The translations under genes were made by a program, and so were the position numbers. Positions 1 to 11,706 of a DNA stretch of 64,000 nt are shown in pieces. The notes under the pieces are model-generated. The model was not told where the DNA came from. It saw nothing but the letters and a program-made list of their open reading frames with translations, and ran no database searches. Source of the DNA: Bolinopsis microptera. Lineage: Eukaryota > Ctenophora > Tentaculata > Lobata > Bolinopsidae. Positions within the stretch are counted from its first letter, which is position 1. Every line of letters begins with the position of its first letter. Location of the stretch: positions 9,859,113 to 9,923,112 of the forward strand of contig NC_087081.1 of NCBI RefSeq assembly GCF_026151205.1, given 5' to 3'.

Positions 1-420
1 GAAAATAAGCCTTTTAGGGTATATGTTGCTTCATAAGTTGTATATAAGTGTGGCCATTATGTACATTTTAGTGTATCAGAATAGTCTCTACGACATTCCT
101 AGGCGGAAATGCCAAAAATCACGGAAATTATGAACTGTGTCGAGCCAAAAACCGTTTTTCGGCCATATTTCCGAAAAGAAGCATTTTAAGGTAAAATGTG
201 CCTAATAGCCACATTTATATACAACTTATTAAGCAACATATATATGTTGCTTAATAAGTTGTATATAAATGTGGCTATTAGGCACATTTTGGTGTATGAT
301 CGGAATAGTCTTAAAGACCTTCCTGGGCTGAAATACAAAAATTCGAGTGACCGCGAAACCCTGAAAAAGGGTGTGGCCGAAAACGCCCTCATTGCATTAT
401 TTCAAAAATGCAATGAAGTC
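1..420. repeat. Diverged direct repeat with a perfect 98-bp palindrome
   Basis: Bases 19-115 resemble bases 241-340 as a diverged direct repeat (both run from TATATGTTGCTT to GGAAAT/TGAAAT). Bases 193-290 are a perfect inverted repeat centred between 241 and 242, starting AAAATGTGCC and ending GGCACATTTT. The small reading frames here are by-products of the palindrome. The family is unknown to me; a foldback miniature element is likely. Confidence 0.7.
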
Positions 421-680
421 CAAATGTTTTAAGAATCATCTAGAGAGGTGATAACCGTTGAGAAATCGCTTTTAACACGAAAAGCTAACGAGATAGCCTT
501 TTAGAACGGTTGGGATCCGACTATTTAGAGTTTATCGAACTTGAGTGCTTGTCGAACTTCTGTCCGTGTCGAATGTGTACCGATTTCCGAAAATCTGAAT
601 GATAAATCATATCACCATTTTCTGTGTTCGTGCTATTACTACGGGAAATTTTTGAAAAATACATGTGGTTCCAATCCCCC

Positions 681-780
681 ATGGTAGCTCAGTTGGCAGA
701 GCGGAGGAGTGTATAGATGTCAACCTGATATAATCCTTAGGACTTAGGTCACCAGTTAAAATCTGGTTCGTCGGACACTA
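681..780 (+). repeat. tRNA-related SINE-like fragment
   Basis: A tRNA-type A box (GGTAGCTCAGTTGGCAGAGC, 684-703) lies about 60 bp before a degenerate B box (TGGTTCGTCGG, 764-774). The T arm does not pair and no full cloverleaf forms, so this is more likely the head of a tRNA-derived SINE than a working tRNA. It lies in the intron before the first visible phosphatase exon. Confidence 0.45.
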
Positions 781-908
781 CTTTTTGAAGGTCAACTAGT
801 CTTTAACAAGAGGTCGATCCTTATTGTAGCTGCTCCATCTGAACTGTAACCATGGCCGTGGTTGATGCTATAGTTTATTCCATACCCAACTTATTCCTTC
901 TGCCTCAG

Positions 909-2790
909 ATGTTAGACCTGTTGTGGAGTGACCCTAAAGCTGCAGTTGGATGTGAACCCAACACTTTTCGGGGAGGCGGCACATACTTCGGACCGGACAT
1001 TTCAAAAGACATTCTGGATAAACACAACTTCAAACTGCTGATTCGGTCACACGAGTGTAAGCCTGATGGTTATGACGTGACCCACGACGGTCTGGTATGT
1101 AGCAATTATTTGGTGGGAATAAGAGAGTTAAATCTTAATTTTAATTGAAATATCAATCGAAAATCTACTGATCTTCTTCTAAATCGTAGATTGATAATCA
1201 AATTATGCCGGATTCGAGGCTCATCATTAAACTGGTGTTAATACTTAATACCATGCAAAGTTAGTTAAGCGATTTAAAACAGGCTATGTTCGGATTATGA
1301 ACGTATCTTCTCTACAGGTAGTGACAATATTCAGTGCAAGTAATTACTACGAAGCCGGGAGTAATTTGGGAGCCTACATAAAACTGGGACCAAGTCACAA
1401 GCCTCAGTTCATCCAATTTTCGGCTACTGAAAACACCAAACAGTTGCCACTATATTCAAGGTTTGCTTTATTCAATATTCTAATATTATATCCTGTTTAT
1501 GTCTATATTTCGCCTCAATCAATCCGTAAAACATTTACTTAAGTTTAACGTGTTTATCTTCAGCACGCCTGTTTTCACCTGAAATGATTTTTACCATGAC
1601 AATTTTTCAGGGTAAGTAAGGTTGAGAGTTCTGCTTTGCGAGATCTGAGAACTCAAATATTTTCGAATAAAGGACGACTACTGGACGCGTTCGAAAGTCA
1701 CGATACGGAGAAAACAGGTAGGCACGAGGCCCCAGCTATAATAAGCTGTAATAACCTATAGTTAGCTTGTAATTGTCGTAATTGAGTTGAATTATTCGTC
1801 GCTGAACAGAAATCTGGGCATTTGATTGGTTTACAGTGGCCGGTTAACTGAGAAATGCCTCGTATTAAATCTCACTGAACAAGTTTTGTCCAGGTCTCAT
1901 AACAATGATGGAGTGGACAGAGTCAATGAGTAGTGTTCTAAACCTCGACCTACCGTGGAGGACTCTCCGGTCAAAACTTGTCGAAGTGGATGATGAAGGG
2001 TGGGTTGAAAATTGTTGGATTTTTAGTTTCGATACTACAGAACATTGTTTTGTTCAAACTGTTCCGTTGTTACCAATTATGTTGCAAACAGTCTAAGTGG
2101 CCTGTTTGCAAATTTTTGTCAATTTTCAGGAAGATAAAATACGATAGCTGTTTCACGGACGGTACGATTGAGGGGAGTATCGCAAATAAGCAAGTAACTG
2201 AGACGATATATCGACAAAGAAACATTCTGGAAACAATATTCAGGCTCCTTGATACCGACAACTCAGGTTTCAATCTAGCGAATTTAATAAAGTCTGAAAC
2301 GTGAAATACAAAATTGATATAAAATGATGCAGTGAACATTTTTGTTTCCCTCTAAGATTTCGATTACTAGCTTGGCGCAAGTGAGAACTATACATTTTCA
2401 TCTCTATGCGAATTTTTAACTGTGCTCCACTCACCTACATGCAATATTTCTTTTTTAAATGAATCATTAACTAACAAGCGAACTAACTGAAACTAAGAAC
2501 GCGAACGCAGGCTTAATAAACTTCACTAATACAAACTGACGAGCACATCGTGAGATAATCTCAAGTTTCTCACGGAACCCCTTATGATTTCAGGGCTGTT
2601 ATCACGTGAAGAGTTAAGAGCAGGGTGTGAACTCCTGGCCAAACATAACGGCTCAATCTCCCTCTCCCCTGATGACCTGGACAACCTAGTGGACACCATG
2701 GACATCAACAAGGACGGGGAAATTAACTTCAACGAGTTTTTGGAGAGTTTCAGAATGGTCGACAACAAGTTTTCCAATGGGAATATTTGA
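909..2790 (+). CDS. PPEF/rdgC-type Ser/Thr protein phosphatase with EF-hands, 3' part
   Basis: Calcium-regulated PPP-family phosphatase; only the C-terminal part is in the window. Exons: 909-1094, 1318-1460, 1611-1717, 1894-1999, 2130-2266 and 2594-2790, all with AG/GT borders and matching phases. The first exon encodes the [15 protein letters not shown] and DGYDVTHDG region of the catalytic core. The second gives [14 protein letters not shown], ending the catalytic domain. Exons 3-5 form the linker typical of PPEF, with a DLPWRTL motif. Exons 5-6 encode EF-hands with loops [12 protein letters not shown] and [12 protein letters not shown]; both keep the acidic residues at positions 1, 3, 5 and 12. 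The stop is at 2788-2790, as in known PPEF proteins. The metal-binding first half of the catalytic domain must lie upstream of base 1. No damage is visible. A possible poly(A) signal AATAAA is at 3728. The family identification is strong; the choice between PPEF1, PPEF2 and rdgC is not attempted. Confidence 0.93.
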
Positions 2791-4130
2791 CCATGACACT
2801 ATCGATTTATTAATGATTATGTAGAATTGAATGTTCGATGTTCATGCTGACAAAGTGAAAAGTCAAGTTTACCGAATTAGATAGACCAAGTATGAATGAA
2901 TAATGAATGCAGCTTGTTTGTTCATGTTGCATCTTAATGTGCTTGATCATTAGGTGTAGAAATATTTACTAAATTACGATGCATAGCAAGCGATAACTAT
3001 TGTACATTGTTTGATTGTGCAGGATTTGTTCTGAATTAGTTGATGATGATCGAAAATACTTGCTTTTTATGTAGATAGTTTCAGTTAACATCGTTTAATT
3101 TTCCTCAGATGCTTAAAGTTCCTGTCCTCCTTAATGATAATTTATTGTATGTTTCGGAACAAAATCTATCGACACTGAGAGCACCATCGAACAATTTGTA
3201 GCATTTTCACTTATCAATTTCAATAATTTTGACTTAGCTGGGATTTGACTGCCTCGTAGAAGAGTTGTTCATAAAGTTGTTCCTTATAAAGCTATTTTGT
3301 GACCAATAGTATGTTTATTATTTGACACTGGGAATGAACTGTAGGCAGAACAGGGCTGGTGGCTGTAAGATCTATAACAGGTAAATTTATACTGTTCATG
3401 GCCATTGGCCGAGTCTATTGATGATGTTGTGGTTTTCGTGTTATGTATTGCATTTTGTGGTATGATTAAGTGTGTTAGTTTTGCTTATTTTGTAAAGAAT
3501 AATTCTATTTACATCTTCACTAGGAAAAAGAAACTTGAACATAGATATCTTACTTTGATGAACTACAAGTTTCTATCGAGTGTGTAGTGCAATACTCAGA
3601 TTTTTGTCGCTGAGTATTTTTGCCAAAATTATGGCACTTATTATAGGTTAAGGTACCTAAGCTTATAGGTTGTAGCACTATGACAGTCAGACCTCTCTAA
3701 ATCATTATAACGCAGGTCTATGAAGGGAATAAAATATTCAACTTTCAATTTTGGACCACGTTTTGTAGGTCCAAATGAACCATGTTTTATTGGGTTGATG
3801 GTGGAAATCAAGGGGGTAATAAACCAACCAAAAGGTTCGGCGTTATCATGTTGTCAAGAGGTTTTGGAGAGGTCAGTCTGAAGCATTGTCTATACTATGT
3901 ACCATATTACGATGTAAGTGTACATATCATAAAACGTTTAGAAATTAAAGTAGGCACATTAATTGTAATTTATTTGTATATTCTATTTAATATGAGTTGC
4001 AAGTTTTACAATCAATTTTCAAATCCGAAAAATGTATCGACTTGTCAATTTGTCTGTGATTCTGATTGAGTGATAGTGATAGCTATATTAATTGGATTTA
4101 ATTGAATGACGCGTACGATGCCAACTATTT
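2791..4130. other. Phosphatase 3' UTR and intergenic DNA
   Basis: Stop codons are frequent in all frames, and the only open stretches are short and AT-rich. AATAAA at 3728-3733 is the best candidate poly(A) signal for the phosphatase gene. No further gene is visible. Confidence 0.6.
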
Positions 4131-4131
4131 C

Positions 4132-4225
4132 TTAACGGGTGATACTCGTAAAATATCTGTTCCATCGACGAGTCCAACTCGGCGCGCGTCCTGGTTGCTG
4201 GTATAAGTTATAAACCTACAAGTAC
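4132..4225 (+). other. Conserved 31-nt motif, copy 1, with following hairpin (hammerhead-like)
   Basis: Bases 4165-4195 are identical to 37090-37120 and 43884-43914. The motif starts TCGACGAGTCCAACTCGG and ends GCGCGTCCTGGT. It is followed by an imperfect AAGTTATAAACCTACAAG hairpin. The upstream block (4132-4164) is shared with copy 2. GACGAGTCC and GCGTCCTGG are the same words that surround the core and cleavage site of hammerhead ribozymes, but the GAAA core half is absent. Confidence 0.5.
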
Positions 4226-4229
4226 AAAC

Positions 4230-5183
4230 TATTTGCAGCTCGTAGCTCTGCATGCTACGATCTCGTAGCATAATGTGCATAAGGACACGTTCATAAAAAG
4301 GTGGCACTAGAGATTGATTTTTCACTGCCAAAATTGTGTGAAGCATTTTAAAATACTTGTATCTCAAGGAGTATGCTATGAAACTTAACCAAATTTTAAT
4401 ATGTGGTCCAAAAAGAGTCAAATGTCACATAATTAAATCATTCATCTCTTTATATCTGTTAATTGTGCAGATATGAGCCAGAAATCACAAAATATTCATT
4501 TCTTGCACCTCTAATGATGAATTTACATTCTGTGAGTGTGTCCTGCTTCTCAATGTGATTATTGAACCTTTTTGAGATAGTTGAGTGTTAAAAGTGCAAA
4601 GAGTCACCGGTTAAATGTGGAGTTATGATGCAATTATCACACACAGGGTTAATTCTGACTAATTATTTTAGAATGATGAATTTGATATGAATATCAACGG
4701 AATGATTGTAATAATGAACTCTATCGATCACAATTATAGCATGCTAACTAATATTTAGAGAATTTAGATGGTTAAAAGTGCCATAATGAGTCAAAAATCA
4801 CATAAATGAGCATGTATTGAAATGATGCTGTATCAGGGGAATGTATCACTTTTTGGCTCTATATCAGGTTGGTATTCATAGTAAATCTGCAGTGATTTGT
4901 TGTGACACTTGTTTATGGTCATGGAGAAGTTCGTTATTAGAGTAATAGTGGAATCAATAATCACAAAACACTGATTTTAAACAGAGTAAACTAGGCAAGT
5001 ACTTTTACTACTCAAGCCATGATAATTTTGTCTCCATAATGTGACAAATGAATAAAACAGTAACGTATAATACTTAATTGGATTTTTGAAATGTGATTAT
5101 CGATTCATTACCTTTCCTTTCAAAATGTCATTACAACTTGAACATTACATATGATTCAATTGTCACACTTTAAAGAAAATTAC
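4230..5183. repeat. AT-rich repeat region with a TCAAAAATCACAT-like motif
   Basis: Many diverged short motifs of the form GA(G/C)TCAAAAATCACA occur, for example near 4790 and 4960. Bases 4280-4322 are an inverted copy of 36705-36760 (shared words GACACGTTCA and GGTGGCACTAGAGATTGAT). The same motif, on the other strand, fills 36060-36620. No coding frame is visible. The family is unknown to me. Confidence 0.5.
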
Positions 5184-6518
5184 ATATCACAATGCTGTCA
5201 AGCATTACCGTCGCCCTTATATTCACAATACTATTTACCCCCTATACTAGTATATCCCCTTTATTGTTTTCCAGGCATTAAGACTCATCGAAAGTAGTTC
5301 AGCAGGCATTTTTAAGTTCAAAACATTCTAATTCAATGTTAAAGATGACAGGAATAAGAAATAGTTATGTGGAGGTTTTTAAGAAATTTGCGCAAAATAC
5401 CTTATCGGACCTTATTTGGACGGACATTACATGAACGGACACAATTATGAACGGACATTAATATGAACGCTCGAAGGCATTCAAAACCATCAAAAATCCG
5501 AATTTTTGTTGACGTTTTTTTGACTTTTTTTTAATTTCAGCAAATGATTTTTAAATCCATTTTTTATAGAGTAAGTAAGAAAAGCGGTCATTAAGCAGTA
5601 AAAATGTTTAAAAATGTGTACATGATTAGTGTTTAATATCACATATCATCTTCATCAAATGGGTTTTCGTGCATGAAATAGTCCATGCTTAAACTCATCA
5701 GTGATTTCTAGCTTTATGGAAACATTTTTTTTAATCAAACTACCCCGGTCCTGCATTTCAGTGTTAACTTTTACAAGCCGTTCGGCGTGAAGTGGTTTTA
5801 TCTTAGACAACTTAAGGTTAACCTTAACATCACGTGGAGCTTTCCTAGCACTGTTTCATCACCGCCCCCGAGTAATATGAACTATGACAACGTCGGACAA
5901 TGTCCTTGGCAACACGATTTACCGTAATATCTAGAGGCTGGAACAAGTTTGTCATGTTGGCGGGACTAGTTCATGAACTATGTTGTTGAGTGCCATAATT
6001 TCGTTGACTTTTTTCCGTCAAGTGACCCTTGAAAACATCATATATACTAGTAGTAGTAGTAGTAGAGTTTTCTGTGCCTCCGGCAGACCAAGGAGAACAT
6101 TTCCGTCGTTAACTTACGGCACAATAAAGTTCTCAGAGTTGTCATATTCTGGACAAAAAGTTCGAAATGGAAAAATTTTTGAAAAAATTTCAACGGACTT
6201 TAACTTGGACGGACATTAATTGAACGGACTTTATTTGAACGGACATTAAGATGAACGCTAGGGCCTCCAGCGTTCAAGTAACGTCCGTCCAAATAAGGTC
6301 CGATAAGGTACGCGCCAGCATGTTATACGAAATTAGGCAAAAACCCAAAATCGCCATATTCAGGTGCCTTAAAAACCATGTTAAAATTGAGTTAGAGATA
6401 TGAAACTTTGCAGGGCGTCTAGACCTTGTCCAAATCGACTGTAAAAAAATTTCATGTTTCAGGAGTATCGGGAAGTGGGTTTTCTGGAACCCCTGTTTTA
6501 CAACAGATTGTCGTGAAG
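5184..6518 (+). repeat. First unit of a 425-bp tandem duplication, split by a miniature element
   Basis: Without the inserted element (5400-6308 plus one TA) this unit is about 424 bp and matches 6519-6943 almost base for base. It starts ATCACAATGCT and contains ACCGTCGCCCTTATATTCAC. The insertion site is GCAAAATA/CGCGCC; the second unit keeps that junction intact, so it shows the empty site. Confidence 0.85.
5400..6308. mobile_element. pogo-type miniature element, copy A (909 bp)
   Basis: Both ends read CCTTATCGGACCTTATTTGG inward, followed by GACGGAC, and the element is flanked by TA (5398-5399 and 6309-6310), the target of Tc1/mariner/pogo elements. Copies C and D have the same ends; copy B shares one end. 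On the minus strand the interior keeps pieces of a transposase C-terminal part: the words VPANMTN, QPLDITVN and NPFDEDDM are recognisable across the copies and match the pogo transposase remnant at 63194-63691. It is non-autonomous. A 79-residue frame inside it is identical in copy B (7035-7274), which points to recent spread. Confidence 0.85.
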
Positions 6519-6943
6519 TATCACAATGCTGGCAAGCATTACCGTCGCCCTTATATTCACAATACTATTTACCCCCTATACTATTATATCCCCTTTATTG
6601 TTTTCCAGGCATTAAGACTCATCGAAAGTAGTTCAGCAGGTATATTTAAGTTCAAAACATTCTAATTCAATGTTAAAGATGACAGGAATAAGAAATAGTT
6701 ATATGGAGGTTTTTAAGAAATTTGCGCAAAATACGCGCCAGCATGTTATACGAAATTAGGTAAAATACCCAAAATCGCCATATTCAGGTGCCTTAAAAAC
6801 CATGTTAAAATTGAGTAAGAGATCTGAAACTTCGCAGGGCGTCTAGACCTTGTCCAAATCGACTGTAAACAAAATTTCATGTTTCAGCAGTATCGGCAAG
6901 TGGGTTTTCTGGAACCCCTGTTTTACAACAGATTGTCGTGAAG
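6519..6943 (+). repeat. Second unit of the 425-bp tandem duplication
   Basis: This unit matches the first unit with a few substitutions and carries no insertion at the GCAAAATACGCGCC site (6724-6737). It ends GTCGTGAAG, where copy B of the pogo-type miniature begins. Confidence 0.85.
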
Positions 6944-6945
6944 TA

Positions 6946-7805
6946 CCTTATCGGACCTTATTTTGACGGACATTACTTGAACACTGGAGGCCCTAGCGTT
7001 CATCTTAATGTCCGTTCAAATAAAGTCCGTTCAATTAATGTCCGTCCAAGTTAAAGTCCGTTGAAATTTTTTCAAAAATTTTTCCATTTCGAACTTTTTG
7101 TCCAGAATATGACAACTCTGAGAACTTTATTGTGCCGTAAGTTAACGACGGAAATGTTCTCCTTGGTCTGCCGGAGGCACAGAAAACTCTACTACTACTA
7201 CTACTAGTATATATGATGTTTTCAAGGGTCACTTGACGGAAAAAAGTCAACGAAATTATGGCACTCAACAACATAGTTCATGAACTAGTCCCGCCAACAT
7301 GACAAACTTGTTCCAGCCTCTAGATATTACGGTAAATTGTGTTGCCAAGGACATTGTCCGACGTTGTTATTGTTCATATTACTGAGGAGAGGTAATGAAA
7401 CAGTGCTAGGCAGGGGTGTGCGCCGCCGCCGAACGCCGCCGCCGCCGCCGCCGAGTTTTTAGCCCACGCCGCTGCGCCGAACAATTTATCGGCGGCGCAA
7501 ACGGCGTGAACGTGGTATTTTTAAAATTTGAATTTTCAAAAAATTACTTAAAAAAACGTCAAGTAGTTCAATCTAGCATAATATGTAATGTTTCATGAAA
7601 TTGTGAAAAGTCAATCCTTTACCTCAGCAATGAATTTCCATTTTGTCGAGTCACAACTGAAACTGCCAATTGTCCACAGGCCACGCCGCCGAACGCCGCC
7701 GCCGCTAATTTTGGCCACGCCGCCGATTTTGGTAGAACACAGCGGCGCACACCACTGGTGCTAGGAAAGCTCCACGTGATGTTAATTAGGTTAACCTAAA
7801 GTTGT
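6946..7805. mobile_element. pogo-type miniature element, copy B, truncated and interrupted
   Basis: It starts with the CCTTATCGGACC end next to a TA (6944-6945) and runs in the orientation of copy C. A hAT miniature (7411-7757) sits inside it. After that insertion the family sequence resumes (GAAAGCTCCACGTGATGTTAA) but stops near 7800, so the far end is missing. Confidence 0.8.
7411..7757. mobile_element. GC-rich hAT miniature element (347 bp)
   Basis: Its ends are CAGGGGTGTGCGCCGCCG and, inverted, CAGTGGTGTGCGCCGCTG, the CAG(T/G)GGTG start typical of hAT elements. It is flanked by an exact 8-bp target duplication, GTGCTAGG, at 7403-7410 and 7758-7765. Runs of GCC/CGC follow each end, and a central AT-rich part has no coding frame. 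It is nested in pogo copy B. Confidence 0.88.
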
Positions 7806-7827
7806 AGGTTAAATTACGCAAAATTTT

Positions 7828-8250
7828 TACCTCAGATAATCAATTAATTGGATAATTATCAATTAGCTAATTAGCAAAAATTTAAAATATTTTTATTGGC
7901 TCAAAATGATCGGAATCCGAATAGCTTAAAACACGGAGAAAAGTAGTTTTTACAAAAGCTTCGAAAATTTTTCTCTTACATTTTTTTTCAAGACTGAACA
8001 AATTTCGAAATTTTTTTTCGACAAAAGTTATTTAATTGCATGAAACGTGGAGAAAAATGCTTTTTAAAAAAACTTCGTGAATTTTTGTTTTCAAGAATAC
8101 TAAAATAAATCACTTACATTTGTAGTTGGAGTTCAGTAAATCTCGGCAGATTTTAGCAATCAGGAATTACTAAATCGAAATAAATAAAAGAACTGAAACT
8201 GAAAAACGTTAACCACAGGATATTAGAGATTCATAATTAATTACAGTACA
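7828..8250 (+). repeat. Left arm of a long inverted repeat around a Penelope element
   Basis: This arm is inverted relative to 12655-13021. Shared words include CAATTAATTGGATAATTATC, ACACGGAGAAAAGTAGTTTT and GTTAACCACAGGATATTAGA. The arms enclose about 4.4 kb containing the Penelope-like element. They may be inverted pseudo-LTRs, which such elements often have, or the ends of an older element that received it. Confidence 0.7.
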
Positions 8251-8574
8251 TGCAAAGGGGATGGACTCGAAAAAGTTTTGACTTAAAAAAATGTTCGGTC
8301 CGAGTCATTCTCGATAAGTCCAAAATATTTTCGGCTAATAATGAACAGGGTAGCATGAAACGTGGAGAACAGAGGAATTTGTTTCCCTTTGAATCAATCA
8401 AACTAGATGAATTGTTGTAAATACTGAGATCAAACTATCAATCTACAGGCTATCGTCAAACATGTTGCAAGGCGTCATCTTCAGTGACATAAGCCCTAGA
8501 AATTGTAAAAAGTTAGTAAAACCCAAAATTCCTTTAAAAATCTGAACACTCTTAAAACGGTTATAAAGTTAAAA
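8251..8574. other. Spacer between arm and Penelope coding region
   Basis: It contains a copy of GAACAGGGTAGCATGAAACG (8343-8362) that recurs in the same orientation at 12477-12496. The short word GAAACGTGGAGAA appears here, near 8043 and near 11558. No gene is visible; it is probably the 3' untranslated part of the Penelope element. Confidence 0.4.
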
Positions 8575-11553
8575 TTAAGATGTTAGGAGTAATGGAAGGC
8601 CAAAAGGATTTATAGTGTTAATTCCCAAAGGTTTTAAAGTCTTGAGTAGTTGAATATATTTATGTTCACGGACATCCAAAGTTTTAGGACTAGAATTATC
8701 AATAATTGACACATTAAAAATTTTGTTAAAATCTTCCCTTTGTCTAAAACCATGATCCAACTAATGTAAACCCAAACTATATTCATCACTTGTTTCATCT
8801 ACCTTATCACCATTTAAAAGTTTATAATATTTGACCCTATGTTCTCCAGTCCTAACCCGTAGAGATCGAGTTGTGCGACCGACGTAAGCCTTTCCACAGA
8901 CACTACATTGGAATAGATAAATGATGTTGTAGCTCTGGCAGTTTCCAGGGGAAGCTTTAACCTTCTTGCCGTTCACTTTGAATTCACGGGTGCCTTTGAC
9001 AAGTTCACAACATTTGCATCTTGGCACATTGCATTTGCTGGTTGGGCCATGTTGAGCTCCTAAAGCAAGTTCTTTCAATTTGACGAGGCGAGATTTTAGG
9101 CTTGGCCCTGTTTTCTTTGTGTAACTGAAAATTGTCTTCCTAGGCGTGGCGGATGTTGTGGAGGTCTCTTGGGATGTTTCAGCAGTGTCACTTTCACTGA
9201 AACTCCTCGTTCTTGAGAGGTGTTCTTCATACTTCTTAGTCACAGACACCAGATCATCATCACTACCATAAGTAGATATGACCCTGATTGGAAGATGTAA
9301 TGATGTCTGGTCATCAGGAGCCTGAACTTTGCGTGACAGTGATCTTGCTGTGTTAAGGACCTTATTACTGATGTTCTCAATCATTTTTCTAGGGTAACAT
9401 GCGGCAAGGAAGGCTTTTTTGAGGTTGTTGAGATGTTCTTTCAGGCGTTCTTGGCAGTTGATGATCCTTCTGAGTCTAAGGCATTGAGAGTACACGATAC
9501 CGGAATAGATATGGTTAGGGTGGGAGCTTTTAAAATGTAGATATGAACGAGAGTCTGTTGGCTTTATGAACAAATCCGTTTGGAGGGATCCTAAGGAATC
9601 GAAGGTGAACATTATGTCAAGGAAAGATACGTATTTACCAGGATCTTCTATTTGGTATTCATCAATGATTAGGCCATGGGAGAGGAGTGCTTTGTTAACA
9701 TCTGCAATCCAAATTTTGAACTCATCTGTAGTTCCCTCAAACAAACCTGCTCCGTCGTCAATGTAACGCCTGGCTGATACGATCTTATTCATGAGCTCTG
9801 GGTTACTATAAACACATTTGTTCATTAGGTAGTAGACTGCTATGTTTGCGATTTGGACACATAGTGATCCACCCGTAGGGATACCGATGAGCTGTATGAA
9901 CCAATTTTGATCGAACACCCCAGCAGAGGATCGAAGGCTCAATTCCACCAATTTGGTGAGCCATTTGCAGAAATCTTCAGACCAATCTTCTCTGCATGAT
10001 GACATAGCGGAATTCAGGGCCTCTATGACGAGGGGTGGTGTTAGAGAATCATAGAGGGCCTTAAAGTCGTAGGTAAATGATCTGAAGCCTTTCTTCTGTA
10101 CTGGGGAATGTTCACTATCCACGAAATCCAACCATTGAAGGGCATCAGTGCTATCAGTCAAAAGGTCAGAGCAGAAATCTTTTTCAAGATCCTTCAGGTA
10201 TTGGCTAGCGAGGAAAACATCACTGCGTTTTGTGATTCCATCCTGGAGTGCCGTGATGAGCCTGAAGGGGGGTTCGACTCCTGGTTTAAGGTCTTCCTTT
10301 TGAAGCTTGTGGATCTTTAGGGTGGGGTAGAAATAAGCTTTACCAGGTTTGAAGTGGGAAGAAGTACTCTTGTTGTTAGTAACTGTACCATCACTGTTTA
10401 GATTGTTGGTAATACCCATGATGTCTTTAGCTTCTTTTGGTGTAACAAAGTTTTTCTTTTTTCCCTCGATCCATAAATCAAATAGTTCCTGGTGTAGGTC
10501 TTGCGTAGGGTCTTTAGCGAGCTTTTTATACAATAGGGGGTTGTCGAGCTTTTCCTGTGTTCTTCGCTTTAGCATGGCTGGGTCCACTAGTAACACGGCT
10601 CCACCTTTGTCAGCTGCAACTATTGCAAGTTTCTCATGTTTGATCATTCTTTCTAACCATTTGAGGCCACGGGACTCCATCTTGTTGAGATTTCCAGGCT
10701 GTAGATTAGTTTTAGATCCTCTAATGAGTTGCTGATCTAATTCCGCTGCCATGGTGTTTATAATCTCATTGATGGGTTGGTCCTCACTTGGGGGCTTTCT
10801 TCCGTAGTACTTCCTTGATAGTTGTGGAGGTAGTCCAGTTGGGGCGGTCTGTTCCAAATCAAGCGTTGATAGGTCCTCACATGATGTTGTAGGTGAGCTG
10901 TTGAGGCTTCTTGTTGAGGCAGTTACGATTCTGTTTATTGTTAAGCGCATGTCCAAACGAGCCTCCTCCGTGTCAACCTTTGGGGTTGGTACAAAACCTA
11001 GCCCTTTGTTTAACACTGCTATCGCTTCAAGTGGAATTTCTTCTCCCACATCCACTAGTACCACGACACTTCCTTCGTCTAAGGCCTTTCGAGCTTCTTT
11101 TTCTATTCTTCGGTGTCTTTGGTTCTCACGTCTTTTATAGTTTTTGTCTTTTCGGTCACTCAAAACTCTAAGTATATCCGGGGTCTTGCGTGGCCAATGG
11201 TCCCACTTCTCTTTCTCTTGGAGTTTGTAGAAACTGATTTTCTTGTCAAAATGCTTTCTCAAGGTGGTCCGTTCCTTTAGTGGCATGGGGGTTTGGTCCG
11301 ATTCTTCTGAGTTTACCTTCTGGCTAAGGGATCTGACCTCATTGAGCTTGTTCTTGATAGCATAACCAAGGAGTCTAGTCTCTAATTGAGAAAAATGGAA
11401 CAATTTGAGGTCATCTTTAATAGCGTTAGCACCACTGATTCTTAGTGTGGAGGGGGGCCGTTTAAGAGTAGTACAAGATCGTAGGAAATTGAGTTTTTCT
11501 CTCAGTATATACAACTGCTGATATGGTGAGTAGCTCTCGTAGGGTAATGGCAA
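8575..11553 (-). mobile_element. Canonical Penelope-like element: reverse transcriptase then GIY-YIG endonuclease
   Basis: A 930-codon frame (11553-8761) is followed in the same frame by 61 further codons to 8575 after a single stop, so it is close to whole with one break in the endonuclease tail. Reverse transcriptase landmarks, in order: ADKGGAVLL (finger region), YDFKALYDSL (motif A), GIPTGGSLCVQIAN (motif B), RYIDDGAGLF (motif C, near residue 598) and VSFLDIMF (motif D). The C-terminal GIY-YIG domain follows a Cys-rich knuckle (CNVPRCKCCEL) and reads IYLFQCSVCGKAYVGRTTRS near residue 880. This RT-then-endonuclease order is that of Penelope, Poseidon and Neptune-type elements and opposite to the two Naiad elements in this window. 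Such proteins make DNA copies of their own RNA and cut the target. The subclade is not assigned. Confidence 0.92.
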
Positions 11554-11671
11554 TATTGAAACGTGGAGAAAACTGGTTTTCCCAAAAATGTTTAGAAACC
11601 TAAATAAAAAAGTTGGCCCTTTTTGGCCCCTTCACCCTTGCCCAGATTTTATGTGGGGCGACCGCCCGCCT

Positions 11672-11706
<35 letters not shown>

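Noticed and set aside
681-780. Functional tRNA gene
   Set aside because: The T arm does not pair and no anticodon arm is evident; SINE fragment more likely.
5980-7274. 79-codon frames (5980-6219 and 7035-7274) as a conserved small gene
   Set aside because: They are the opposite strand of the transposase remnant inside two copies of one miniature element.
8761-11553. Plus-strand frames within the Penelope element (for example 10349-10735)
   Set aside because: Shadows of the minus-strand reverse transcriptase gene.
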